Below are positions 1-8,760 of a stretch of DNA of 64,000 nt, piece by piece (position 1 is the first letter of the stretch; each line of letters starts with the position of its first letter). Below the pieces are notes generated by a model. The model did not search any database and had not been told where the DNA came from. It saw only the letters and a list, made by a program, of their open reading frames with translations. Both the position numbers and the translations under genes were made by a program. This DNA is from Roseovarius gahaiensis (GTDB lineage Bacteria; Pseudomonadota; Alphaproteobacteria; Rhodobacterales; Rhodobacteraceae): positions 186,001 through 250,000 of the forward strand of contig NZ_JAAORB010000001.1 of NCBI RefSeq assembly GCF_011601345.1. The letters run 5' to 3'.

Positions 1-668
1 AGAACCGCATGCACATTGTCGTCGTTGAACACCGAATCGGGCAGTCGGTATAGATCGTTGAGTGGTCCAAGGGCCTGCGCCAGTTCTTCATGCAGGCAAT
101 CGCGCACCTCTTGTGGAGAGGAGTCATTGGGCAGGAAGATCGCCAGCTTTTTACGCTCGGTCAGCAAGCTCCAATTGGTGGCGCGGCTATGCCGTGCGGT
201 GCGGTATTCTGACAAGCGCGAAATATTCGGCACAACAAAACAGGCCGCTTTCGGCAGGTTTCGGCGGATCTCGGCCCGCGATACGGCCTCGATCGTGATA
301 TTGGCTGGTCCATCTTGGACACGCGCCACATCAATCCCGGCTTCGGTCCGCAGGCGGTGCACCAAGCGGTTCAGATCCGGCATCAAGGTCGGCGGCGGGG
401 TGCCAGCGACGGCGATGCTGATGGGTTCTTCAAAGCGCGAGAAATGTTGCAACCTGCGCCCGGATTCCAACTGGAACGACAGGTCCAGAAAATCGCGCTG
501 GATATCCTTGTTGGACCGCATGGGCGGCACTGGGCGGGGTGCGGAAAATGATTTGATCGCCGGCAGACCCGAGACATCGGCTGTTGCGGCCCGCGAGGGC
601 ATGTCGACCGATTGCCCCGGCACGCAAGCGCCCAGCATCAAACATATAGGTAGGATAACGCGACGCAT
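1..668 (-). CDS. DUF2927 family lipoprotein, C-terminus beyond the left edge
   Basis: The minus strand encodes 222 residues from an ATG at 666-668 to base 1 without a stop, so the C-terminus is missing. The N-terminus MRRVILPICLMLGAC is a short lipoprotein signal with lipobox L12-G-A-C15, implying a lipid-anchored envelope protein. The body resembles DUF2927 proteins: an SFQLESG motif near residue 65, then a CLHEELAQALGPLNDLY segment near 195 that suggests a metal-binding HEE site (inference). No biochemical role is established for the family. The long plus-strand frame over the same bases is antisense and was rejected. It lies 281 bases downstream of the MoxR gene on the same strand. Confidence 0.8.
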   Translation of the reverse strand, partial: MRRVILPICLMLGACVPGQSVDMPSRAATADVSGLPAIKSFSAPRPVPPMRSNKDIQRDFLDLSFQLESGRRLQHFSRFEEPISIAVAGTPPPTLMPDLNRLVHRLRTEAGIDVARVQDGPANITIEAVSRAEIRRNLPKAACFVVPNISRLSEYRTARHSRATNWSLLTERKKLAIFLPNDSSPQEVRDCLHEELAQALGPLNDLYRLPDSVFNDDNVHAV

Positions 669-868
669 GTGCCCCCCGAAGCTTGGTTTTCGTGTCATGC
701 GACCGGGGGCAGTCACGGCCCGGCCGATGCACCTGCTTTGGCGTGCGCGTTTCACGGTGGCCGCCACGCTTGGGGCCACCCTTTCAGATGCGCGGGCACC
801 GTCACAGGACAAGGCAGACGATGCCCACCTATCCTGTCCGGGGTAAGGACGAAGCGCGGCAAAACTGT

Positions 869-890
869 GGCCCGGTTCATTTTCCGGGCC
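869..890 (-). terminator. Hairpin downstream of the MoxR gene, possible weak terminator
   Basis: GGCCCGG at 869-875 pairs with CCGGGCC at 884-890 across an 8-base loop. On the minus strand it lies about 60 bases past the MoxR stop and is followed a few bases later by a short TTTT run. The rest of the 281 bases between the MoxR and DUF2927 genes shows no convincing gene. Confidence 0.3.
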
Positions 891-949
891 GAGGGGTCGC
901 TTGCAGATGGTGTCTGCCTTTACCGTCAATCGCCTGTCCTTTTCCTGCG

Positions 950-1789
950 TTATCTGGTCCGCCGCGCCATGAACGCCAGCCTTTCGAAAAGATGCACGTC
1001 TTGTTCGTTTTTCAAAAGCGCACCGTGCAGTTTTGGTAGGGCGTCGGCGCCATCACGCTTGAGATCGTCTGCGCTCAGGTCTTCGGCCAATAGCAGCTTG
1101 AGCCAATCCAGCACCTCTGAGGTTGAGGGCTTTTTCTTCAGCCCGGCTTGATCGCGCAGTTCGTAAAACTGGGTCAGGGCGGTGGTCAGCAACTGGTCCT
1201 TAAGGCCGGGGTGATGCACGGCGACAATCCGCTTCATCGTCTCGATGTCGGGAAAGCGGATGTAATGGAAAAAGCAGCGCCGCAAGAACGCGTCGGGCAG
1301 TTCCTTTTCATTGTTCGAGGTGATGATGACGATGGGCCGTTGCCGGGCCTTGATGGTTTCGCCGGTCTCGTAGACGTAAAACTCCATCCGGTCGAGTTCT
1401 TGCAAAAGGTCATTGGGAAACTCGATGTCGGCCTTGTCGATCTCGTCGATCAGCAAAACGACTTTTTCGTCGGCTTCAAACGCCTCCCACAGTTTGCCCT
1501 TGCGGATGTAATTGCGCACATCGTGCACGCGTTCATCGCCCAATTGGCTGTCGCGCAAGCGCGAGACGGCGTCATATTCGTAAAGGCCCTGCTGGGCTTT
1601 GGTGGTGGACTTGATGTTCCATTCGATCATCCGCAGGCCCAAACCCTGCGCCACCTGACGGGCCAATTCGGTTTTGCCGGTTCCGGGTTCGCCCTTGACC
1701 AGAAGGGGGCGTTCCAAGGTGACGGCGGCATTCACGGCGATGGTCAGGTCACTTGTAGCGACGTAGCTCTCTGTTCCTTCGAACTTCAT
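950..1789 (-). CDS. MoxR-family AAA+ ATPase
   Basis: A 279-residue cytosolic AAA+ ATPase of the MoxR/CoxD type, a family that acts as chaperone in the maturation of enzymes or complexes, often with a von Willebrand A partner. Walker A is GEPGTGKT at 33-40, Walker B VLLIDEID at 111-118, sensor 1 TSNN at 157-160, and the likely arginine finger lies in AFLRRC near 170. The length is usual for the family. The start ATG has no close in-frame rival. The CoxE-like vWA partner often found next to such genes is not present here: the next minus-strand gene encodes the DUF2927 lipoprotein. The client protein cannot be inferred. Confidence 0.9.
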   Translation of the reverse strand: MKFEGTESYVATSDLTIAVNAAVTLERPLLVKGEPGTGKTELARQVAQGLGLRMIEWNIKSTTKAQQGLYEYDAVSRLRDSQLGDERVHDVRNYIRKGKLWEAFEADEKVVLLIDEIDKADIEFPNDLLQELDRMEFYVYETGETIKARQRPIVIITSNNEKELPDAFLRRCFFHYIRFPDIETMKRIVAVHHPGLKDQLLTTALTQFYELRDQAGLKKKPSTSEVLDWLKLLLAEDLSADDLKRDGADALPKLHGALLKNEQDVHLFERLAFMARRTR

Positions 1790-1946
1790 GTGCGGTTTGG
1801 TCCTTATGCGACTTTTTCAGGCAGGTTTGACACGCACAGTAGGCTGATCGGTCCGGCACATCAATGCAGCGTGATTGCCTAGTGACATTCCTGTGTGGCG
1901 GGTGTAATTGCACGGCAGGGAAGCGCCACGATCTGAGGAGATTGCA

Positions 1947-2402
1947 ATGTCGGACGTTGGCCTTGATGAGGGGACCACCATGAAAGCCGAAGTCTTTCTA
2001 CCCGACGATTACCAACCGGCCGAAGACGAACCGTTCATGAATGAACGCCAGTTGGAATATTTTCGTCGCAAGTTGATTAATTGGAAAAATGACCTGCTGG
2101 ACGATACCCGCGATACAATCGAAGGGTTACAGGACGGCACCCGCGCAATTCCGGATGTTGCGGACCGCGCCAGCGAAGAAACAGACCGCGCAATCGAGCT
2201 GCGCACCCGTGACCGTCAGCGCAAACTGGTGACCAAGATTGATGCCGCACTGCGCCGGATCGAAGAGGGTGAATTTGGCTATTGCGAAGTCACCGGCGAG
2301 CCGATCAGCCTAAAGCGTCTGGACGCGCGGCCGATCGCCACCATGAGCCTTGAAGCGCAAGAGCGTCATGAACGTCGTGAAAAGGTCCATCGCGACGATT
2401 GA
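1947..2402 (+). CDS. dksA: RNA polymerase-binding regulator DksA (single-cysteine type)
   Basis: A 151-residue DksA/TraR protein, which enters the RNA polymerase secondary channel and works with ppGpp in the stringent response. The coiled-coil tip carries the DxxDxA motif (D70, D73, A75). The C-terminal zinc-finger region keeps the fold signature GYCEVTGEPISLKRLDARP but only one cysteine (C113) instead of four, so it probably does not bind zinc; single-cysteine DksA proteins are known in Rhodobacter. ATG 1947 was chosen because GAGGAG lies 6 bases upstream. ATG 1980, giving MKAEVFLPDD, is the alternative and also has a purine-rich leader. A strong terminator follows the stop. Confidence 0.92.
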   Translation: MSDVGLDEGTTMKAEVFLPDDYQPAEDEPFMNERQLEYFRRKLINWKNDLLDDTRDTIEGLQDGTRAIPDVADRASEETDRAIELRTRDRQRKLVTKIDAALRRIEEGEFGYCEVTGEPISLKRLDARPIATMSLEAQERHERREKVHRDD

Positions 2403-2427
2403 GCATGACGTTCACTAAATTTCATCG

Positions 2428-2455
2428 ACGCCGGGGCTTTCGCTCCGGCGTTTTT
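2428..2455 (+). terminator. Intrinsic terminator after dksA
   Basis: ACGCCGG at 2428-2434 pairs with CCGGCGT at 2445-2451 around a 10-base loop, followed directly by a run of five T. It sits 26 bases after the dksA stop and separates dksA from the monooxygenase gene. Confidence 0.85.
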
Positions 2456-2472
2456 CGTTTCAATAGAATCCC

Positions 2473-3654
2473 ATGAGTTTGCACGGATTGAAAACGCTGG
2501 TGATCGGCGGCGGCATTGGTGGTTTGACCGCGGCGCGAGCTATGGCGTTGCGCGGTGCCGATGTCACCGTGTTGGAGCAAGCCGCCGAGATTTCCGAGGT
2601 CGGCGCCGGGCTGCAAATCAGCCCGAACGGCTTTGTCGTGTTGAACGCGCTTGGTTTGGGACAGGCCTTGCGCGAGTGTTCCGTACAGGCACGGGCGGTC
2701 AATCTGCATGACTATCGCGGTCCAAAGGTTGTATCGCTGGATTTGGGGCGGCTGGACAGCCGGGATTATTATTTCGTCCACCGGGCCGATCTGGTCGATG
2801 TTCTGGCCCAAGGTGCGCGTGAGGCCGGGGTCAAAATTCGGCTGTTGCAAAATGTGCAGTCTGTCACGCTGACGCCGGGCCAGACCAATGCGCGTGTGAC
2901 GTTATGCAATGGCGCTGTTTTGTCGGCTGATCTTGTGGTCGGCGCGGATGGTTTGCACTCGGTCGTGCGTCCGGCGCTGAACGGGCAGGTCGCGCCGTTT
3001 TTCACAGGCCAGGTGGCATGGCGCGCGATTGTGCCCAATGCCGATAACGCGCCGCCCGAGGCGCGGGTTCATATGGGGCCGCACCGCCATCTGGTCAGCT
3101 ACCCCTTGCGCGACGGGCAGTATATGAACCTTGTGGCCGTGCAGGAACGCGCCGCATGGGCCAAGGAAAGCTGGAGCCAGCAAGACGATCCTTTGGCCGT
3201 GCAGGCCGCGTTCGCGGATTTCGGCCCGGATGTGCAGCGTATGTTGTCGCGGATTGAAAGCGTGAATCTTTGGGGATTGTTCCGGCATCCAGTGGCCAAC
3301 CGTTGGTATGGCGGTGGTGCGGCCCTGTTGGGCGATGCCGCGCACCCGACATTGCCGTTCATGGCGCAAGGGGCCTGTATGGCGCTTGAGGATGCTTGGG
3401 CCTTGGCGGATTGTCTGGACAGGGCAGGGGATCTGGAGAGCGGCCTGTCGACCTATCAACAGCGTCGAAAACCGCGCGCAACGCGGGTGGTCGACGCGGC
3501 CAACGGTAATGCATGGAAATACCATTTGGCCTTTTCACCGCTCAGGTGGGCGGCGCACACGGCGCTTAGGATTGGTGGCACCGTCGCGCCTGACCGTTTG
3601 CTGCGCCAGTTCGATTGGATCTACGGATATGACGTGACCCGCCCAAGCGGGTGA
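2473..3654 (+). CDS. FAD-dependent monooxygenase, salicylate-hydroxylase-like
   Basis: A 393-residue class A flavoprotein monooxygenase, which hydroxylates an aromatic or related substrate using FAD and NAD(P)H. The N-terminal dinucleotide fold has GGGIGGL at about 12-18 followed by the acidic VLEQ strand end. A DGLHS motif near 158 corresponds to the family DG motif, and LLGDAAHP near 287 is the second FAD-binding GD motif. The length fits the UbiH/salicylate hydroxylase superfamily. The gene stands alone, with a terminator upstream and a convergent exonuclease gene 8 bases downstream, so context gives no substrate. It could act in aromatic catabolism or in modifying a secondary metabolite. 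Confidence 0.85.
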   Translation: MSLHGLKTLVIGGGIGGLTAARAMALRGADVTVLEQAAEISEVGAGLQISPNGFVVLNALGLGQALRECSVQARAVNLHDYRGPKVVSLDLGRLDSRDYYFVHRADLVDVLAQGAREAGVKIRLLQNVQSVTLTPGQTNARVTLCNGAVLSADLVVGADGLHSVVRPALNGQVAPFFTGQVAWRAIVPNADNAPPEARVHMGPHRHLVSYPLRDGQYMNLVAVQERAAWAKESWSQQDDPLAVQAAFADFGPDVQRMLSRIESVNLWGLFRHPVANRWYGGGAALLGDAAHPTLPFMAQGACMALEDAWALADCLDRAGDLESGLSTYQQRRKPRATRVVDAANGNAWKYHLAFSPLRWAAHTALRIGGTVAPDRLLRQFDWIYGYDVTRPSG

Positions 3655-3662
3655 CGCCGGGC

Positions 3663-4445
3663 TTACGCGTCCAGCGTGATCCAGATCGGAACGTGATCCG
3701 AGGGTTTTTCGCGCCCGCGCACCTCTTTGTCGATCTGGCAATCGGTCAGCAAATCGGCCGCCTGAGGCGTCAGCAGGAAATGATCGATGCGAATGCCGTC
3801 ATCGCGGTTCCAGGCCCCGGCCTGATAATCCCAAAACGTATAGTGCCCCGGCCCCTGATGCTGCGCCCGGAAGGCTTCGGTAAAGCCCAGATTGACGATC
3901 TTGCGAAAGGCAGCACGGCTTTCGGGCAGGGCAAGCGCGTCTTTCGCCCAAGCCTCGGGGCGTTTGGCGTCTTCGTCTTGCGGGATGATGTTATAGTCGC
4001 CGGCCATCAGCGCCGGTTCTTCGGTGGCCAGCAACTCGGCGGCGCGGTCTTTCAGGCGCTCCATCCATGCCAGTTTGTAATCGTATTTCGGCCCTGGTGC
4101 CGGATTGCCGTTCGGCAGGTAAAGACCACACACCCGGACGGCAGTTTTGTCACCGATCACGGTGGCCTCGATCCAGCGGGCTTGTTCGTCGTCGTCATCA
4201 CCGGGCAGGCCGCGGCTGACATCCTCTAGGGGAAGTTTCGACAGGATGGCGACACCGTTAAAACTTTTTTGCCCATGGGTTTCGACGGTATACCCGCGCT
4301 CTTCGAACAGGTCGCGCGGGAAATTTTCGTCGACGGATTTGATTTCCTGTAACAGAACAACATCCGGCTGCGCCTCGTCCAGCCAATCTGGCAGGGCCTG
4401 AATGCGCGCCTTGATCCCGTTGATATTGAAACTGGCGATTTTCAT
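3663..4445 (-). CDS. xthA: Exodeoxyribonuclease III (AP endonuclease)
   Basis: A 260-residue member of the exonuclease III/APE family, which cleaves DNA at abasic sites and removes blocked 3' ends in base-excision repair. The start MKIASFNINGIKAR is the canonical family N-terminus. Metal and catalytic motifs are visible: LLQEIKS with E34, AGDYNI in mid-protein, and SDHVPIW at the C-terminal end. A longer frame upstream to 4505 was rejected because the family begins at MKIASFN. It converges with the monooxygenase gene and follows the A-type iron-sulfur carrier gene on the same strand after 135 bases that contain a long hairpin. Confidence 0.93.
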   Translation of the reverse strand: MKIASFNINGIKARIQALPDWLDEAQPDVVLLQEIKSVDENFPRDLFEERGYTVETHGQKSFNGVAILSKLPLEDVSRGLPGDDDDEQARWIEATVIGDKTAVRVCGLYLPNGNPAPGPKYDYKLAWMERLKDRAAELLATEEPALMAGDYNIIPQDEDAKRPEAWAKDALALPESRAAFRKIVNLGFTEAFRAQHQGPGHYTFWDYQAGAWNRDDGIRIDHFLLTPQAADLLTDCQIDKEVRGREKPSDHVPIWITLDA

Positions 4446-4487
4446 GACCTGCGCCTTTTTTTGCCTGTGTCCTTGGCACCTTCTATC

Positions 4488-4525
4488 GCGCAAGACCAAG
4501 CCCAAGACAAGCGGGGGTCTTGCGC
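4488..4525. other. Perfect 10-bp inverted repeat between the erpA-like and xthA genes
   Basis: GCGCAAGACC at 4488-4497 and GGTCTTGCGC at 4516-4525 can form a 10-bp stem with an 18-base loop. It lies 56 bases past the stop of the Fe-S carrier gene and 43 bases before the xthA start. No T run follows on either strand, so it is not a standard terminator. It may attenuate read-through or shape the xthA leader. Confidence 0.4.
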
Positions 4526-4580
4526 CTTGAAAATGATCGGCCCTGAAGTTTTGCGTGAATGGTGATCTTTACTATATTGA

Positions 4581-4904
4581 TTACATTGAAAAAGATGTTC
4601 CGCAGCCGCAAGAGCTGCTGGCATTGGGGTTGTTAATTGTAAACCGCGCGCCGATCAGCTCTTCGGTGAAGTCGATGGTTGCGCCAGCCAAGAAGGGCAA
4701 GGACACGCTGTCGACCACGACCTTTTGGCCCTGACCTTCCAGAACCAGATCGTCATTGCTTGGGTTGTCCAGCCGGATTTCGTATTGAAACCCCGAACAC
4801 CCGCCACCTTCCACGGCGACCCGAAGGGCATGGCCGTCATTTGCGGCACCGATTTCGGCCAGACGCTCAAAGGCGCGTTCGGTCACTTTGGGGGGCAGTT
4901 GCAT
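4581..4904 (-). CDS. erpA: A-type iron-sulfur carrier (ErpA/IscA family)
   Basis: A 107-residue HesB/IscA-fold protein that carries or inserts Fe-S clusters into apo-enzymes in the cytosol. The three conserved cysteines are visible: one in GGGCSGFQYEI and two in the C-terminal SSCGCGTSFSM. The chosen ATG gives MQLPPKVTERAFERL and has AGGAG about 7 bases upstream; a frame extending to 4970 would overlap the promoter region of the divergent dGTPase gene and was rejected. No isc or suf genes are in the window, so assignment to ErpA rather than IscA or SufA rests on its stand-alone position and is only moderate. Confidence 0.85.
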   Translation of the reverse strand: MQLPPKVTERAFERLAEIGAANDGHALRVAVEGGGCSGFQYEIRLDNPSNDDLVLEGQGQKVVVDSVSLPFLAGATIDFTEELIGARFTINNPNASSSCGCGTSFSM

Positions 4905-4981
4905 TGCGCTCTCCTGACGGTTCCGTTGTTCTATCCTTTGCAATATATGGAGCAGGAAAACCCGCGACAAGGATAGCCGAC

Positions 4982-6151
4982 ATGCAAATGCCTTATGCCT
5001 CGACTCCGGCGCAGACCAAGGGACGGCTGGTGGCCGAGGATGAAAGCGCGTTCCGGTCGTGTTTTCAACGCGATCGGGACCGGATTATTCATTCGAGCGC
5101 CTTTCGCCGCCTGAAACACAAGACACAGGTTTTCGTCGAACATGAGGGCGATTATTTTAGAACGCGCCTGACCCATTCCATCGAAGTGGCGCAAGTTGCG
5201 CGCACGATTGCCGGGGCGCTTGGTCTGAACCAAGAACTGACCGAGGCTGTCGCGTTGGCGCACGACCTTGGGCATACTCCGTTTGGCCATACCGGCGAGG
5301 ATGCCCTCAACGCGCTGATGCAGCCCTATGGCGGGTTTGATCACAACGCGCAGGCAGTTCGGATCGTCACCGCGCTGGAACGCCATTATGCCGAGTTCGA
5401 CGGCCTGAACCTGACCTGGGACACTCTGGAAGGGATCGCCAAGCACAACGGCCCGGTCATGGGTGATTTGCCCTATGCGCTGTCTGATTACAACGCGCGC
5501 CATGATCTTGAACTGCACACCCATGCCAGCACCGAGGCGCAGGTGGCCGCCTTGGCCGATGATATAGCCTATAACAACCACGACCTGCATGATGGCTTGC
5601 GCGCGGGGCTGTTCACCGAAGACGATATTCGGCAATTGCCCATCGTTGGCCCATGCTATGCCCAGGTTGAATCGCTGTATCCGGGGCTTGATGCCTACAG
5701 GCGGCGGCATGAGGCGCTGCGCCGCGTGTTCGGTGTGATGGTGGGTGATGTCATAGAAACATCGCGCGCAACGTTGGAACAGGCATCGCCGGATTGCGCG
5801 GCTGCAGTCCGTCATCTTGGGCGTCCTGTCATTCAGTTTTCACCCGAGATGTGGGCAGACCTGACCCGGATCAGAGAGTTTTTGTTTTCCAGAATGTATC
5901 GCGCCCCATCGGTGATGGAGATGCGCGCGCAGGTCACCCATGTCGTGGAAGAGCTGTTTCCTTTCTACCTTGCGAAACCCGGCCTTTTGCCCGACCGTTG
6001 GCGACATGATGTTGAGGCGGCGCAGGGTGAAACCACGCTTGCGCGTCTTGTGAGTGATTACATCGCTGGCATGACCGACCGGTTCGCGTTGCAGCAACAC
6101 GCGCGCCTGTTGGGCGGCGCTGGCGGTTCGGGTGCATGGGTCGGAGCATAG
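4982..6151 (+). CDS. dgt: Deoxyguanosinetriphosphate triphosphohydrolase-like protein
   Basis: A 389-residue HD-domain hydrolase of the dGTPase family, which splits dNTPs into nucleoside and tripolyphosphate and so tunes nucleotide pools. The metal-binding HD residues are H65 in RLTHSIEVAQ, H94-D95 in ALAHDLGH, and the later aspartate in DDIAYNNHD. The shorter length is typical of the type 2 subgroup that lacks the E. coli insertions. The start MQMPYASTP follows AAGGATAG; earlier in-frame codons run over the divergent Fe-S carrier gene. The antiporter gene begins 3 bases after the stop, suggesting co-transcription. Substrate preference cannot be read from sequence. Confidence 0.9.
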   Translation: MQMPYASTPAQTKGRLVAEDESAFRSCFQRDRDRIIHSSAFRRLKHKTQVFVEHEGDYFRTRLTHSIEVAQVARTIAGALGLNQELTEAVALAHDLGHTPFGHTGEDALNALMQPYGGFDHNAQAVRIVTALERHYAEFDGLNLTWDTLEGIAKHNGPVMGDLPYALSDYNARHDLELHTHASTEAQVAALADDIAYNNHDLHDGLRAGLFTEDDIRQLPIVGPCYAQVESLYPGLDAYRRRHEALRRVFGVMVGDVIETSRATLEQASPDCAAAVRHLGRPVIQFSPEMWADLTRIREFLFSRMYRAPSVMEMRAQVTHVVEELFPFYLAKPGLLPDRWRHDVEAAQGETTLARLVSDYIAGMTDRFALQQHARLLGGAGGSGAWVGA

Positions 6152-6154
6152 ATT

Positions 6155-8002
6155 ATGGCGATTGAGTCAGCGGCAGACGGGGCTTTGGCGCCGGTTATGA
6201 GTTTTGCATTGGTCGGCGCGCTTGGCGTCGGGGCGCAATGGGCCGCGTGGCGCTTGCGCATGCCCGCCATCGTTCTGATGCTGCTGGCCGGGTTGTTGAT
6301 CGGTCCGGTGCTGGGCGTTTTCGACCCCTCCCGCGATATCGGGCCGCTGATGGCCCCGATGATTTCCATCGCGGTTGCGATTATCCTGTTCGAGGGTGGT
6401 TTAACGCTAAACCTGCACAGCCTGCGGGGGGCGGCCGAAGGTGTGAAACGCCTTATTGTTTTGGGCGCGCCGCTTGGATGGCTGCTCTCGACCTTGGCGC
6501 TGCATTACGTGGCGGGGTTGGGATGGGCGTCCTCGGCGGTGTTCGGCGGCATCATGATTGTCACCGGCCCCACCGTCATTGCGCCTTTGCTGCGTCAGGC
6601 GCGGCTAAACCGCAGGCCCGCGCAACTGCTTCAGTGGGAGGCCATCGTCAACGATCCGATCGGCGCATTGGCCGCCGTCTTGGCGTTCCAAGTGGTCTTG
6701 GTCCTCAATACGGCGGAAACCATGGGCGATGCCGCATGGGACATGGCGCGCGGGATTGTCGTGGCCGCCGTGATGGGTGTGGCTGCAGGCGCAATTATCT
6801 CGGAATCCTTCCGCCGCGCATGGGTGCCGGAATACATGAAAGTGCCGGTCTTGTTCGCCGCCTTGCTGGGGGTCTTTGCGCTGTCCGATACGGTGCTGCA
6901 CGAAAGCGGTTTGTTGGCCGTGACCGTCATGGGCATATGGATCGCCAATGCTGATCTGCCCAGCTACACCGAAATGCGCCGGTTCAAGGAACATGCCACC
7001 ATTTTGCTGGTCTCGGGGGTGTTTATCCTGTTGGCGGCCAATATGGATTTCGAAAAGCTGGCGATGCTGAATTGGCGAGCGTTGGCATTTGTGATCGTTG
7101 TTATTTTGGTGGTGCGACCGCTGACGGTCATGATCTCGCTGGTCGGTACGAAATTGCCGATGCGCGAGCGTCTGCTGGTGGGGCTGACGGGCCCACGTGG
7201 TGTTGTTCTGGTGGCGGTGGCTGGCTTGTTTGCCGAACGTTTGGTGGCCATGGGCGTGGCGGATGCCGCGTTGCTGGGGCCGTTGGCGTTTGCTCTGGTG
7301 GCGGCCACTGTCGTGTTAAACGGGTTTTCCTTGCGCCCGTTTGCGGCGGCGCTTGGATTGGCAGGCAAGGGCATTCCCGGTGTGATCATCGTGGGGGGAT
7401 CGCGCTTTGCGGCGGCCTTTGGCGAAGCGTTGCAAAAGCGCGAGGTGCCGGTGCTGATCGCCGACCCGAACCGGGGCCGCCTGCGCAGCGCGCGTGAGGT
7501 GGGTTTGCCGGTTTTTTTCGGTGACATTCTGTCAGAGGCCGCCGAACACGGTGTCGAGGTCACAAGCTATGGCCGCGTTCTGGCGGTCAGCGACAATGAT
7601 GCCTACAACACGCTGGTGGCCACCGATCTGGGGCCGGAGTTTGGCCGCGACAACGTCTTTCAACTGAAACGCACCAAGCAGGACAGCCCCCGCCATGCCT
7701 TGCCAGCAACGCTTGGCGGGCGGGCGATTGCCGGGGGGCAGACCTATCTTGATCTGACCTCGAAGATGAATGCGGGGTGGCGTGTGCGCGCCACCAACCT
7801 GACGGAAGAATATACGTTTGAAAACTGGCGCGCGGCGAACCCCGACGCCATCTTGCTGGCCGAGCATGACGAGGGGGGCGATTTGCGCTTGATCGTTGCC
7901 GATGAAGATCCGCGAAAGCAAAAAGATGTTACCCTTCTGTCTCTGTCCCCTGAAAACGATACACTGGACGCGGCCAAAGCCGACAATGAAGGCACCGAAT
8001 AA
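6155..8002 (+). CDS. CPA1-type Na+/H+ antiporter with C-terminal TrkA-N domain
   Basis: A 615-residue cation:proton antiporter of the NhaP/CPA1 family in the inner membrane. Residues 1-400 hold about twelve hydrophobic helices, with the family motif TGPTVIAPLLRQARL near 130-145 and the ion-binding N-D pair in EAIVNDPIGA near 166-167. Residues from about 405 form a Rossmann-type TrkA-N regulatory domain beginning GVIIVGGSRFAAAFGEAL, expected to bind a nucleotide and gate transport. The soluble tail runs to an acidic C-terminus. It is 3 bases downstream of dgt. The transported ion (Na+ or K+) cannot be decided here. Confidence 0.9.
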   Translation: MAIESAADGALAPVMSFALVGALGVGAQWAAWRLRMPAIVLMLLAGLLIGPVLGVFDPSRDIGPLMAPMISIAVAIILFEGGLTLNLHSLRGAAEGVKRLIVLGAPLGWLLSTLALHYVAGLGWASSAVFGGIMIVTGPTVIAPLLRQARLNRRPAQLLQWEAIVNDPIGALAAVLAFQVVLVLNTAETMGDAAWDMARGIVVAAVMGVAAGAIISESFRRAWVPEYMKVPVLFAALLGVFALSDTVLHESGLLAVTVMGIWIANADLPSYTEMRRFKEHATILLVSGVFILLAANMDFEKLAMLNWRALAFVIVVILVVRPLTVMISLVGTKLPMRERLLVGLTGPRGVVLVAVAGLFAERLVAMGVADAALLGPLAFALVAATVVLNGFSLRPFAAALGLAGKGIPGVIIVGGSRFAAAFGEALQKREVPVLIADPNRGRLRSAREVGLPVFFGDILSEAAEHGVEVTSYGRVLAVSDNDAYNTLVATDLGPEFGRDNVFQLKRTKQDSPRHALPATLGGRAIAGGQTYLDLTSKMNAGWRVRATNLTEEYTFENWRAANPDAILLAEHDEGGDLRLIVADEDPRKQKDVTLLSLSPENDTLDAAKADNEGTE

Positions 8003-8091
8003 ATCAAACCGTGGATTGTGACGTGAGAGGTAAAGAAGTACCGTTTCGCCAGCTTTTGAGAGGGCGAGTGTAGATATTGCAAGATCAGCGA

Positions 8092-8709
8092 GTGTCAGGA
8101 CAGACAGCTTTGATTGCCGGTGCGGATTGTGCTTTTGGCTAAACCTTGGCTTGGGCCTTGGCGCGTGCCGGGGTGCGCTTTATTCTTGCCGGTGTTGACG
8201 AGGGCCTGTTGCGCCAGACGGTCAAAGCCGCGCCAGACCATCTTGATCATCTGGTCTTGGATGTGCTGCGGCCGCGGTCTTGCCGTGTGTTGGGGGCGGA
8301 ATGGCGCGATGAACCACTTGATATGCTTATCCATTTGCAGGCTGTGTCCTCGCCGGGGCGTCCGGGTGCTGTGATTGCGGCCATCCCGGCGCTGACGCGC
8401 TCGCTTGTCGCGGGCTTGCGGGCGGCCCGTTTTGCCCGCGTGATCGTGGTCTGTGTCGTCCCACCGGCGCAAGCGCCTGCCGAGGCATGGGCCTATGACC
8501 GTGCGATGCAGCATCTGCCCCAAGCCTTGCAACAAGAGCTTGGCTTGCAGGCGCAGGGGGCCGTCAATGCGGTGCGCGTGACCAACGCATCGGGGCTGGA
8601 GACCGACCGAGGCCAAGCCGACCTTGCGCAGACGGTTTTGTGGCTGTGTCAGCCGCACGGCCAGACGGTCTCGGGGGCGGTTTTGCCTGTTGATCTGCCT
8701 TGCGATTGA
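8092..8709 (+). pseudogene. Degenerate SDR-like gene interrupted by an in-frame TAA
   Basis: From GTG 8092 the frame reads MSGQTALIAGADCAFG, then TAA at 8140-8142, then TLAWALARAGVRFILAGVD and on to a stop at 8707-8709. The part before the stop is the glycine-rich nucleotide-binding start of a short-chain dehydrogenase, and the tail VSGAVLPVDLPCD is a typical SDR C-terminus. The expected YxxxK catalytic pair is degenerate: YDRAM has no lysine. Re-initiation at TTG 8146 would give 187 residues without the nucleotide-binding loop and has no good ribosome site. I read it as a decaying pseudogene; a sequencing error at the TAA would instead give a 205-residue degenerate SDR. argS follows 51 bases later. 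Confidence 0.6.
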
Positions 8710-8760
8710 CGCGGGCAGTGGCAGTGGTAAACCCTGCGCCAACGAACAAAGGATATTCCG

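Noticed and set aside
16-846. Plus-strand open frame of 276 codons at the left end
   Set aside because: It is antisense to a clear DUF2927 lipoprotein with signal and lipobox, and its residues show no family pattern.
669-949. Possible remnant of a CoxE/vWA gene after the MoxR gene
   Set aside because: No frame in the interval resembles a vWA domain; the minus-strand frame adjoining the MoxR gene soon hits a stop.
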